From: Chromatiales bacterium
GTDB lineage: Bacteria; Pseudomonadota; Gammaproteobacteria; JAGRCI01
NCBI GenBank assembly: GCA_020445565.1
Contig: JAGRGI010000062.1
Span: 16,952-80,951 of the forward strand
Length of the DNA: 64,000 bases
Direction of reading: 5' to 3'
Shown one piece after another: positions 11,401-19,800 of the stretch. Both the position numbers and the translations under genes were made by a program. The notes beneath the pieces are model-generated. The model was not told where the DNA came from. It saw nothing but the letters and a program-made list of their open reading frames with translations, and did not search any database. The first letter of the stretch is position 1; every line of letters starts with the position of its first letter.

Positions 11401-14400
11401 GTCATCAGGGGGCTGTCCGCTGGCGCGGCGGCCGGGATCACGCCGTCGGCGCGCCCCCGTGCCGGCGAAAGCGGCTGCTTGGCCTGCACGGAAAAGCGCC
11501 CCTCGATGAGCGGGTAGAGTTCCAGCTCACCCGCCTTGTTGGCGAAGACCCTGGCCAGCTCCGCTTCCTCGTCCGCATCCAGCGCGGACTCGGTGTGCAC
11601 ACTGACCTGGGCGAAAGGTACGGGGGTCTTGCCATCGTTTTCCACTACCCGCAGACGTATTCCGCCGGCATTCAACAAGCGAATATCCGCCTGCAAGGTC
11701 TCATCGGCGGGCAACACCCCGTTGGCGCTGCCATACAAACGTACGTTCAGGACACGCTCTCCCGCTTCGTCCGCGAAACGGTCGGTGCGGATGTCGCTGG
11801 CAGACTTGGCGGAAGCGCCACGGGGAGGCACGCCGGTATCGGCGAGCAAGGTGAATCGTCCGCGCAGAACCAGCGGAATCGTGTAACGGCCCTTGGCATC
11901 GGTGGTCACGCTGTATTCCGGCAACACCGGTTGGCTGACGCCTCCGGTCGCGGTCATCACACTGCCGGAGTTGTCCAGGGAACGGACACGCACGGTGACG
12001 CCGGCGCCGACAGGTGTCTTGCCATCGGGCAGATACACCGTGCCGGCCAGTTTTCCGGTGGCAGGCTCCAGTCGGATGTCACCCGCATCGACCTGACGCA
12101 GTCGGGAATCATGGGTACGCGGAATCTCCACGGTCCGTTCCGCAGGCGCGAGGAAAGGTCCGAAGGCCGCCACACGGTACGATCCGGCCAAGGCATTGGC
12201 TAATCGGAAGCGGCCGGTGACTTCCCCGTTGGGCCCCTTTTCATTGCTGGCAATCAGTCGGGATTCATCGACCAGCAGGAAGAAATCGGTTGGCGGTTGC
12301 GACAGGCCGGCAGACTGCAGGGCGTCCTCGATCTGCCTGGCCGTCCCCTCGTCGACCTGGGATTGCACCGAGCGGACGAATTCCATGAACAGATCGCCCT
12401 TCTCCCCCTCACGACTGCTGATCACGCGCCAGACCTTGCCTGTGACGATCACGTCGGAGAGCACCGGCGTGCCGTTGGTCTGCACCACCCTGCCCCGGAT
12501 CTCGCCAATGCCCCGGAAGCGGATGTCGGCGTCTCGCACGTCGCCGGCATAGCGCAGACCGGTGTAGGTCATTCCGCCATCGCCGTGATCCCTGCGCACG
12601 GCCCGCACCGAGTAGTTCCCGAGCGGGTAGTTATCGAAGCGGAACCGGCCTGTTTCGTCGCTCAGGGTCTCGGCCAACACCCCCTTGTCCGGCTCGGCCC
12701 ACAGCTGTACCCGCTGGGACCGCACCGGGGTGTCGCCATCGGCCTCGTAGACGGTACCCGATACCGACCCCAGGGGCTGCAATGTGATGACCACCTGTTG
12801 CACGTCTTTCGGCCCAAGCGTCCGCACCTTGACCTGGCCGAGCGCCGGTGACTCCTTGCCTTGGGCATAGATGGTGTACTCACCCAGCGGCAGGCCCTTG
12901 ATCTCGAAGAACCCGCCGCCATCGGCCTCGGTCAGCGTCGGTCCACCCGCAACCGAAGCGCCGGCCACCGGATTACCCAGGGCGTCGCGCACCAGTCCCC
13001 GCACCGTGCCTCCGGTGCCGGGGAACACCAGCACCAGGGACTGCTCCTTGCCCTCATCCAACTGCGAGCCCGCCCGTGCCTGTTCGTAGGTCGCCTGACG
13101 GAAAGCGCGCACCTCGACAGGGCCGGTCGGAACCTGCTCGAAGGCAAAATTGCCGTTCTTGTCGGTGAGAATCGAACCGACCACCGCTTGCTGGTACTGC
13201 CGGTCATACAGATCGATACCCGACAGCACCTCGCCGGCGATCTGCACCTTGACGTTGGCGGCGCCGGTCACCCCGTCCGCCTCAAGTACGCGGCCGCTGA
13301 CCCGGCTGTAACGGTTGGGCGGAATCATCACCAGGTCCTGCACCACGGTCGCTCCGCCGCCCGGCAGGTTCACCGTTGTCACGGCGGTGTAGCCGTCACT
13401 TGGCCGAACCAGTTGCAGAATGACATTGCCAGTCGGCATCCGCGGCACCTCGGTGCGTTTGCCGTTCTTGTCGGTGAAGTCGCGGGGAAACGCATAGTTG
13501 CCTTCGGCGTCCACCCAGGTGCTGAACCATTCCCCGGTGCTGATATTGCGCGCGCGCACCCACAGCGCGCCGCCGCCCGGATCACCGCCCACGATCGGCG
13601 TACCGTCCTCCGTCAGTGCCCTGCCCTTGATGGTGCCGTAACCCCGGATCACTACTTTCAGGCCCATGCTCTGGCCATCGAAATGAATACGCGTGGAGAC
13701 CTTGCCGGTTTCACCGGTTTGCGGATCGGTCGCTTCGAGCTTGAAGTTCTGCGTGCCAGGCGGGCTGTGTTCGTTCAGCCAGATATCGATGTTGTCCGGG
13801 CAGTCCGGCGGAAAATCCGCCTGCAGGACATAATCGATGCTGAATCGGCCCTCGCGATCGGCCTCGTAGGTCGTGATGACGGCGTCACGCACCTCCGAAT
13901 CGTCCAGGCAGCCACCGGTCAGCAGGGCCTTCTTTTCCAACGGCTGAATGTACTTGACTGTAGCGAAGGGAACCGGCTTGCCGTCAGCCTGCACCACCTG
14001 GCCCCGGAAGCGTCCGCCGATACCGCGATCAGGATCGGGCGCGATCAGCCGGATACCCCCGCCAATGGCATTCCCGCGCGTGTCGTTGACGCCGCTGACG
14101 TCGAGTTCGCGCTCCACGAACGGCCCCACCGGACGTTCCAGCACCATGAACACAAGGCGACGATCCGGTTGCAGTGTCGCCTGTAATACCTGATTTTCGG
14201 CCACCCGGTAATTCGATGGATCGGTAGCGGTACCCATGTCGACCGGTTCGTCGTAAAGCACACCGAGCATGCGCCCGATCGGATCGCCACGTTCGAAGCT
14301 CGGCTGCACATGGGGCTGCCCACCCTTGGCCCATTGGCGCACACCGAGCAAACCCGGCCCACGGTCCACCACGGCGACACGGGTTTCGGGTTCGAGGGTC

Positions 14401-16856
14401 TGGTCGGGCCTGCCATCGCCATCGGTGTCCAATTCGAGCCGCAGCAATGCGGGAGCCTCCGCAGCCGCAGCCGCAGCCGGCTGCCAGCGGATGGTGCCAT
14501 GGGCGGCGCTTTCAAAGCTGACCTCGGGGAAGACCACTTGCTCCATGCCGCCCACGGCGGGAAGCACCAGGCTGGCACGCAGCCCCTGGCTGGGCGGGCT
14601 GTCGAATGCCATCTCGTAGCTCGGCGAACCGGGTACGGTCAGCAGCAGCAAGGTGGCGGACTGTTCCTCATCTTGGAACAAGGGCAGCCTGGCCGCAAAC
14701 GGCAATTCACGGCGGATCTCGGCACTGTCGGCATCCTGCCCGAGCACGTTGCCCTGCGCGTCGGTGATACGCAGGGCCGGCGGCGGCCCCTGACTGGACA
14801 CCCCGAATGACAGATGCGCCGGACGCGATGCGTAGACCTCGGCCCAATCGGCCTGCAAAAGGGCAACCTCGGCGGGGTTCGTCATCTGCGCCGCCAGCAT
14901 CTCGCCCAGCACCTCGGAGAAATCGTGGCCGGCATCCGCCAGCCGTCGCAACACATCGAAAGCAACGAGGTCGGCCCGCCTCGATTCCCTGGCCTGTTCG
15001 TTGTCCGGATACAGTTCGTCGAGACGCGGGATGTCGCCGCCGACATAGTCCATCGCGATATCCCTGGCCGCACTCAGCGCCGACTGACCGAAACGGGTCC
15101 GAAGGCCGGCCTGTGCGAGAGAAACCGCCTGATCGAACACGAAGCCCTTGCGCATGCGCGGGATCTCCGGCGGCAGCTTGCCGGCGGGCGCGGTCGCCAC
15201 GCTGTAGGCCTGTCCCAGCAGGCGTACGGCCTGAAACAACAGGTCTGGTTGCTTTGGCAGATAACGTGCTTCCTTGGGAAGCACCAATGTGTCCGGTGAA
15301 AGCGGTATACCGGTATCGCCGACGCCGGTGGTCAAAAGGAAGCTGCCGTTGATGCCTTCGTCCGCCAGGAACACCGTCCCGCTGACCTCGCCCGTGGTCA
15401 TCGCAACCAGCTTGAATTCGAAAGTCTCGGCCTGACCCGGCCCCAGGGATTCGAGTTTCTTCAGATCCTCTTCGTCGTCCGCCAGGTGCGCGCCGGACAG
15501 GCTGCGGGTATTCAGACCGAGCTGGAAAAGATTCGCCATGACCGAGGAGGTATTCGTCACGGTGGCGAACAGGGAATAGGCCTCACCCTCGCGGACGACG
15601 TCCGGGTGCGCGAGGGTGATGTTGAAGGTCGGATTCCGCACCTGCACCACGCCGCCCGCCGATCCGGTCATCGGCACCGTCTTGCCAAGTTGCGGTATGA
15701 ACAACTCGCCATGGATGTCGAAATCCACCCGGTGCGTTCCCTCCCGAAGTCCCTCGACCAGAAATTCCGCCTGGTTGGTCGCCTGCGGCACGATGCTGTC
15801 GCTCCCTTCGGCATCCAGCAGGGGCAGACCCTCCTGGCTTCCGTGATCACGAGTCGCCGCCACTTGCAGCGGATCGTCCCCACTGGCCTTGATGCCGTCC
15901 TTTCCCAGCGGCAGCACGATATTCGCCTTGGCCTCGCGAAGGATCAGTCGCGAGCCATCGGGCGCAACATTGGTGGCTTGCAGGATGACACTGAAAAATT
16001 GATTCAGGAAACCGATATTGCCCGGGATGACGATGACGCCATTGATCGGCGGCAGCTCGATTCCCTTGGTCTCCTTCAGCTCCGGCGGAACGCGCAGTTG
16101 GAATCCGCTGAGCGAAAAATTCGGGATATTGATGCGATCAAACGCCTGTTGCACCTCCGGCAGCCGGGTCAGGTCCGGGGGCCTCAGTTCGGTGACTTCG
16201 GCCTTCGCGGTGGGGATGGCGATCGGCATATCGATCTCGACTTTCTCGCTCCCGAGCGTCAAGCCGACCGTGAAATTCACCGCGGTGAAATTTTTCTCGT
16301 CGATGACGATGCCCTTCTCCTTGATTTCATCCAGGGTCAAGGCGCGACTGGTGACCTGTGTGACCAGCAGTTTTTTGATGACCTTGATGCGTATGCGCTC
16401 CTTGCCCGGGTGTCGGCGCAAAATGACATTGCCGCGGCCGTCCTCCAGACGCACGTCGCGCAGGCTGTAATCGCCGTCCACCTGGAGGTTCGGCAACTCC
16501 ATCAGGCCGTTGGGCGGCCCTTCGATGGTGTAATAATCTTCGCCGTAGGCCGGACCCGTGAGGTCGGCCTTGACCACGGCCCCCGGCGGTAGCGGCGGCG
16601 ACAGCGCCACACCGGGCTGTCCGACCAGCGTACGAATGCCCGTGGGAAAGTCCTTTACCGCCGTCATACTGGTTTGCAGACCGTCCATGTCCGGCCGTGT
16701 ATCCAGGTCGAGCTGCAAGCCGTAGACGGGAATGCGAATCTGGCCAAGGCTCGCGCCCAATGTCGCCACGGATGACGCCGGCAGGCTGCTCCACAGCAGA
16801 AGGAACAGCGCCATTCCATGATGTAAAACCCGCTTGAGGACGTCGTGCCCGGCCAT
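5487..16856 (-). CDS. Giant exported multidomain protein (3789 aa) with carboxypeptidase-regulatory-like and Ig-like repeats
   Basis: The start ATG at 16856 overlaps the stop of the upstream giant (ATGA), so translation is probably coupled. A signal peptide (MALFLLLWSSLPASSVA region) is followed by a 900-residue region without a fold I recognise; it contains an EF-hand-like calcium loop (DTDGDGRPD). From about 945 to 2290 there are 12-13 tandem carboxypeptidase-regulatory-like beta-sandwich repeats with the pattern G.V.G.V...DG.PV......G.Y...LP.G.Y. Next come two Big_5-like Ig repeats (about 2295-2510; RFSETLEAES, EFSEPMDEAS), about five other Ig-like domains (2515-3010), and two more Big_5-like units (3015-3245). 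The C-terminal 350 residues hold about three repeats starting with a VGLSV.P/AGVSVSP motif. No membrane anchor, LPXTG or autotransporter barrel is visible. A filamentous surface or periplasmic structural role is inferred from the architecture only. Confidence 0.9.
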   Translation of the reverse strand: MAGHDVLKRVLHHGMALFLLLWSSLPASSVATLGASLGQIRIPVYGLQLDLDTRPDMDGLQTSMTAVKDFPTGIRTLVGQPGVALSPPLPPGAVVKADLTGPAYGEDYYTIEGPPNGLMELPNLQVDGDYSLRDVRLEDGRGNVILRRHPGKERIRIKVIKKLLVTQVTSRALTLDEIKEKGIVIDEKNFTAVNFTVGLTLGSEKVEIDMPIAIPTAKAEVTELRPPDLTRLPEVQQAFDRINIPNFSLSGFQLRVPPELKETKGIELPPINGVIVIPGNIGFLNQFFSVILQATNVAPDGSRLILREAKANIVLPLGKDGIKASGDDPLQVAATRDHGSQEGLPLLDAEGSDSIVPQATNQAEFLVEGLREGTHRVDFDIHGELFIPQLGKTVPMTGSAGGVVQVRNPTFNITLAHPDVVREGEAYSLFATVTNTSSVMANLFQLGLNTRSLSGAHLADDEEDLKKLESLGPGQAETFEFKLVAMTTGEVSGTVFLADEGINGSFLLTTGVGDTGIPLSPDTLVLPKEARYLPKQPDLLFQAVRLLGQAYSVATAPAGKLPPEIPRMRKGFVFDQAVSLAQAGLRTRFGQSALSAARDIAMDYVGGDIPRLDELYPDNEQARESRRADLVAFDVLRRLADAGHDFSEVLGEMLAAQMTNPAEVALLQADWAEVYASRPAHLSFGVSSQGPPPALRITDAQGNVLGQDADSAEIRRELPFAARLPLFQDEEQSATLLLLTVPGSPSYEMAFDSPPSQGLRASLVLPAVGGMEQVVFPEVSFESAAHGTIRWQPAAAAAAEAPALLRLELDTDGDGRPDQTLEPETRVAVVDRGPGLLGVRQWAKGGQPHVQPSFERGDPIGRMLGVLYDEPVDMGTATDPSNYRVAENQVLQATLQPDRRLVFMVLERPVGPFVERELDVSGVNDTRGNAIGGGIRLIAPDPDRGIGGRFRGQVVQADGKPVPFATVKYIQPLEKKALLTGGCLDDSEVRDAVITTYEADREGRFSIDYVLQADFPPDCPDNIDIWLNEHSPPGTQNFKLEATDPQTGETGKVSTRIHFDGQSMGLKVVIRGYGTIKGRALTEDGTPIVGGDPGGGALWVRARNISTGEWFSTWVDAEGNYAFPRDFTDKNGKRTEVPRMPTGNVILQLVRPSDGYTAVTTVNLPGGGATVVQDLVMIPPNRYSRVSGRVLEADGVTGAANVKVQIAGEVLSGIDLYDRQYQQAVVGSILTDKNGNFAFEQVPTGPVEVRAFRQATYEQARAGSQLDEGKEQSLVLVFPGTGGTVRGLVRDALGNPVAGASVAGGPTLTEADGGGFFEIKGLPLGEYTIYAQGKESPALGQVKVRTLGPKDVQQVVITLQPLGSVSGTVYEADGDTPVRSQRVQLWAEPDKGVLAETLSDETGRFRFDNYPLGNYSVRAVRRDHGDGGMTYTGLRYAGDVRDADIRFRGIGEIRGRVVQTNGTPVLSDVIVTGKVWRVISSREGEKGDLFMEFVRSVQSQVDEGTARQIEDALQSAGLSQPPTDFFLLVDESRLIASNEKGPNGEVTGRFRLANALAGSYRVAAFGPFLAPAERTVEIPRTHDSRLRQVDAGDIRLEPATGKLAGTVYLPDGKTPVGAGVTVRVRSLDNSGSVMTATGGVSQPVLPEYSVTTDAKGRYTIPLVLRGRFTLLADTGVPPRGASAKSASDIRTDRFADEAGERVLNVRLYGSANGVLPADETLQADIRLLNAGGIRLRVVENDGKTPVPFAQVSVHTESALDADEEAELARVFANKAGELELYPLIEGRFSVQAKQPLSPARGRADGVIPAAAPADSPLMTTLTLGAVTTADGAVIKAKVFGKVTGQVLKADGNAQTNPVQVTVKVAGASLLASTDDQGRFEVTDVPGGGLLIEAFEPFTARRAVASGQLREQNEQLAVTLKLIGLGTVSGTVLSSDGDRRMPGLDVVLYPAGRFSDRLISRSDSQGLYELPGVPTGNYKVVVKDYENGLTGQAEGEITADEERRTTDVLLEPTGRISGTVYAPGVRLGERGEAVPDDAPRAARATVRLRGPKSGQTLQTDELGRFESNGFLPLGRYRITATPQTGNDGVIADTELAFNGEHRQLSLALAGYGSVRGVVVDSSGEHPVKAAQVQVRSLSPFSPGILTRFTGDDGSFSIDRLPVGAFEIQVKTTIAETELGASLSERIDAHGQQFAFTGEDGQAAIRLQPSGGVRGRVLADDGATPVAAAVVELTGRAISLGRETDAEGQFQFDALPLGEYRMAVLDPASNGVAALRPHVRKNGEIQVFDAITLDSKAPEVTTTEPRLNSIGVDGNRPIRVRFSETLEAESVSRKTFRVLVDGAPVRGSLTLDDDRQGVAFMPAEPFPDLKQVQVMVKGDTIGFEGQLLARGIRDASGVGLREDLSLSFTTRDSTPPRIVSYSPKPDAKGIGLDQVVRLEFSEPMDEASLRGFRLLQDGEPVIGRLDLPERHRGTVLVFSPRRRLSPNARFTVQLASPVMDLAGNALAGGGIDYRFDTLDTKAPRVRSVSLAADQQAIEGKSVWITADLEEADDLAVVEFTINRQLVGSASEPPWGTAVYLDPALGREPVIEVLARDTSGNSSPRATLALQVASNTPPTVRIVSPGNVQVSAGQVIALQVAASDDVGLQQIAFSANQGSLAGQREEWDRSTQAHASFGFKIPADYPIGSEIELMALATDTQGLVAASNPVRLSVLSKLPPEVFIDAPRDGTAFDPGAEIEVALHAEDPTGIVELGLNGTGLMAFSKVESIDPARTLAQKTFTLRIPETAAATDTLTLSARALDSRRNAGNRSIQLRIHDRIAPVATLAKNWGDRDRVEPGAKAALRIEASDEIGIAGYTIVLGNQVLYEKDLDGQREVNQGFDVVLPDNIELGKELALIARVRDTNGNVGESAPLLQLAADLTAPTVSVGASLPKDAAIQVGETLVYTLKAQDQYGLSKVTYVVGGLIKDEKEITLSDSSKPVEQQLRFTIPDEAKVGGDVRLTLNAWDLAGNHRGATHYAKVLDQVRPQLLEVLPADGEQNAVPDGRMRFVFSEYLDRRSVNHETLSITGPEGVVAGRYSFGYYRPDIVYFQPESPLQRGVKYRVRFTEGITDPTGNRLLEERATAFVTDNTSPMLVEQYPAAGAEGIPTRPVIRLRFDERLKRASVGESAVQLLDGDGEAIPADLRIKEDDRLIELTPTSTLKLDTVYRIALSGGITDMAGNPVVTEDRKTFETLTTRFTTGALVFISPVEGAALREDTRFAIQASGEGMEVADVIYEVNGRRLPPVTAPDFRLIHRAPQVEQSAAMEIVALARDKDQGVLARRRVMVKVVAGLRHEPSILGVQKGGRAMLRLQLPQTRPETLEVTLTMADPDIAGLARAKVSIPAGLREAGIEVFGKQAGTTWLHLQSDAGERYASIAVSEGDAGRALALGSQVVGLSVKPAADALPDGGVVHGPVGIALTANESRPLIALPHLGEFDLALVVPGDRARARSVDLKTGDSRIVAVPPSAQVAAGSVLMPLKVRALAAGATWIDARAGSTRYRVPVQVQSVDAVPSSGVVSRPAGVSVSPDGFEKALHLEQLGKRRLTIPLLTDPARVDLPVRISSSAPDVLAVSATGLVPQGGREVAVDMEALAVGHAEVRVKAGQRVVPLTVSVVEPADGLAGVTVYAPAGLSIAEAGGAGTLYATPGRSQSWTLRLPMWVDGSIRTAHVTSRDPKRVSVTTETATIAEGSRELRLTLLTAKDADGEVLLDVGLGNRRETIRVLVIGSQEMQQSPPVLVSPAVGFERK
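9990..14020 (-). repeat. Tandem carboxypeptidase-regulatory-like domain repeats in the 3789-aa giant
   Basis: Roughly 13 diverged units of 80-150 residues can be read. Unit starts include FRGQVVQADGKPVPFATV, VSGTVYEADGDTPVRSQRV, LAGTVYLPDGKTPVGAGV, VSGTVLSSDGDRRMPGLDV and VRGRVLADDGATPVAAAV. Each has a later glycine-aromatic motif such as LPLGEYTIYAQG. The divergence between units suggests an old expansion rather than recent duplication. Confidence 0.75.
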
Positions 16857-19800
16857 CAGTTTGCCTCCCCCAGGGTGGGACTATCCACCCAGTGGTACTC
16901 CAGACACGGGCTCATCGCGGCAAAACCGTCCCAACGCTTCGCCAGGGATCTGGCACCTCCGGCTTCACGCTGATAGCAGGTCTTATCCGGCTCGACCGCC
17001 TCGCGCAGCCGGCCGCCGGCATCGCGCAGTTCGATACGGCCAAAACGCAGGTCCACCCCAAGCATCGTCAGCACCAGGTAGGACTTGGGAGCGAATTGCG
17101 ACGCGGGAGGCCGATTCGGGTCCGCCGGCGGCTGGCTGTAGTGCTCCCTCTGCGGGTTGCTGCCGATCGGGTAGCCGGCGATGGTCCAACCGGTGATATC
17201 CACGCTGCCGGCCGGGTTGTAGAGTTCGATACGGGCTTGCGAAGGCACAATCTCGTTGATCATTCCCGCAAGCATGCCGATGGTCAGGGTGATCTTCGCC
17301 GGGTTGGATACGGCCCCCTGCTGGTCGGCGACGGTCACCCGCATCTCGGTCTTGCCCCGATAGGCCAGGTTCGGCCCGTAACGGATATCGTGCTGTTCGG
17401 CACGGACCTCGGCCTTGCCCTTGTGGGGCGGCTGTACGACAGCGAGGCTCCCGTAATTGATTTTGCTGTCCGGATCGCTGGCCTCTTTCAGCACGTCGAA
17501 TTTCGCCGGATTGCAGCACCAGAGAAAATATGACTGGTCGGGAATGAACGGAGGATCGTTGACCGGCTTGACGGTTATGGCCACATCGGCACCCGCCTCG
17601 GCGCCATCCTGATCGCGAACCGTGTAGTGAAAACCGTCCTTGCCCGACCAGTCCGGTGCCGGTTCGTACAGAACCTTGCCGCCCTGGTTACTGACCTGAC
17701 CGTGTTGGGCGCGGGTGACGCTATCCACGTACAGCTCATCATCCTTGTCCGGATCGCTGTCATTGGCCAGCACATCAATGGCAACTGGCACGTCTTCATC
17801 GGTGGTGACGCTGTCGTCCCTCGCCTTCGGCGGATGATTGACGTGCGCCACCGTCACGGTCACCAGGCCCGGCTGTTCGGCCGATGCATCGTCAGCGTCG
17901 AGTATCTGATAGTGGAAACCGAACTGGCCGAAATAGCCGGAGCGCGGCACCACGCGCAGGGCGTCGCCATCCCTGCTGATATCGGCCACGCCGACACCGT
18001 CCGCGCCGAAACCCACCGCATCGAACCGATCGAGTCGCAGCTGTCGGCCGTCCGGATCCTCGTCATTGTCGAGTACAGCGATGGTCACCGGGACATCTTC
18101 ATCCGTCGTGGCGTCGTCGGGATGCACGATCGGCGGCGTATTGACGCGGATATGAACCGACGCCGGGGAGGATTTCTTCTTGCCGTCGTCGGCAAGAAAA
18201 CGGAAACCGTCAATGCCCGCGAAGTCCGGCGGCGGCGCATAGGTGACCAACATCGCGTGCGGCGAAACCCTCTGCGCGCCATGCACTTGACCGCCACGGT
18301 CGCTGCTCGCCGGAAAATGGAAGGTCAGCTCCTGGCTGGGCTCGTCGTCGCCCGCCAGGGTGATGCGGTTACGCGGATCGGTGTGGCGCGAATTTTTCTG
18401 CACCACCACTGACTGGCCGATCGCCTTGGGCGGCTCGTTCGGCTCAACGACGACGCTGACCTCGCAGGGTTCGGATTGGTTCAGACCGTCGTCGGCCACG
18501 TACGAGAAGCTGTCCGGTCCGGCTGTCACGGTCTTGAACGGACGGTACGAGATCGAGTCCTTATCCACCGCGGTGATGACACCCTTGGTCGGCATACGGC
18601 GGACCCTGGCTTCGAGCCGGTCTCCACAGTCGTCCGGATCGTCCATGAAAATGGGCAACACGCGAACCTCATCGGCATCGATCGGAATCCGATCGGCGAT
18701 CTCGGTGCAGACCGGCGGCTGATTCACTTTGAAATCGACGTAACCGGCATCGGCGTTCTGTTTCGGATCACGGACGACGAACACCACGTTGTCGGGCCCG
18801 CTGAAATCCTTTCGGGGCAGGTAGGTGAACTCGCGACGGGTGTGCTTGTAAGCGTGCAGGACCGGCCCCATTTCGATGACGGCGCCGTGCGCGGGCGCCC
18901 CGCCCGGAGCCAGCTCGATAGCCAACGGCTCTCCCTCCGGGTCCATGCCGCCGAACAGGGATTTCACCGGTGCATTACGGGCGCTGCAATCGTGGGTTTT
19001 GCTGATCGCTTCGGGCGGCTCGTCGACGGGTGTGTCAAATACGTCGACGACCACCGGGCAGTAATGACTATCTTCAGTGCCATCGTTGACCTTGTAGAAA
19101 AACAGGTCCAGACCGAAGGTATCCTTGTCCGGGACGTAGCGCACGGAGGTGATGCCGATCTTGGATTTTCTGCTGAATCCCTCCACTTTTCCCTTGAAGG
19201 GAACGGGTTGCTCCTTGTCGTAGCCGAAGTACTCCAGAAGTTCTTTCTGCATCGCTCCCTGGGGTTTGAATTCATCGAAGGTCAGGTCGGCGAAAGGCAG
19301 ACCGGGAATCTTCGATCGCAGCGTGAAACCAAGCAGGGTGACATCGACCGGTTTGTTCTTTTCGGTGGCGACATAGGTGGGCAGGCAGAACGGCGGCGGC
19401 AGTTCCAGGCGAACCGGCGGAAGGGTGATATCAGGCAGTTTCACCACGGCCACGTAGACACTGCACGCCTTGCTCTGAAGCTCGCCTTCCCGAACCTTGT
19501 AACGGAATAGGTCCACTCCGGTCTTTTTCGGTTTGTAGCGGTATTCAAACGCGCTGCGATCCATGCGCTTGCCGGCGGACAGTTCGCCCGAGGTCGGTTG
19601 CTTGTCGATATGGATATCGAGTTGCGCCATGCCATCGGCCTCACCCCGCGAGCGCGAGGCCCCCTGCAAACGGATGTCCAAGGGCGAATGCAGGAAGGTC
19701 ACGTAGTACAGATCTTCGCAAAGCGGCGGTCTTTTTCCGCTCTCGTCCGTCTGGGTTACCGTAACCGTCAAGCCGCCCATTCCCTTGTTCGGCAGGTAGG

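Noticed and set aside
10485..12203. 572-codon plus-strand open frame, with similar ones at 7809-9038 and 12861-14186
   Set aside because: All are antisense to the repeat-rich 3789-residue giant. Their length reflects GC-rich codon bias, and no protein features are visible.
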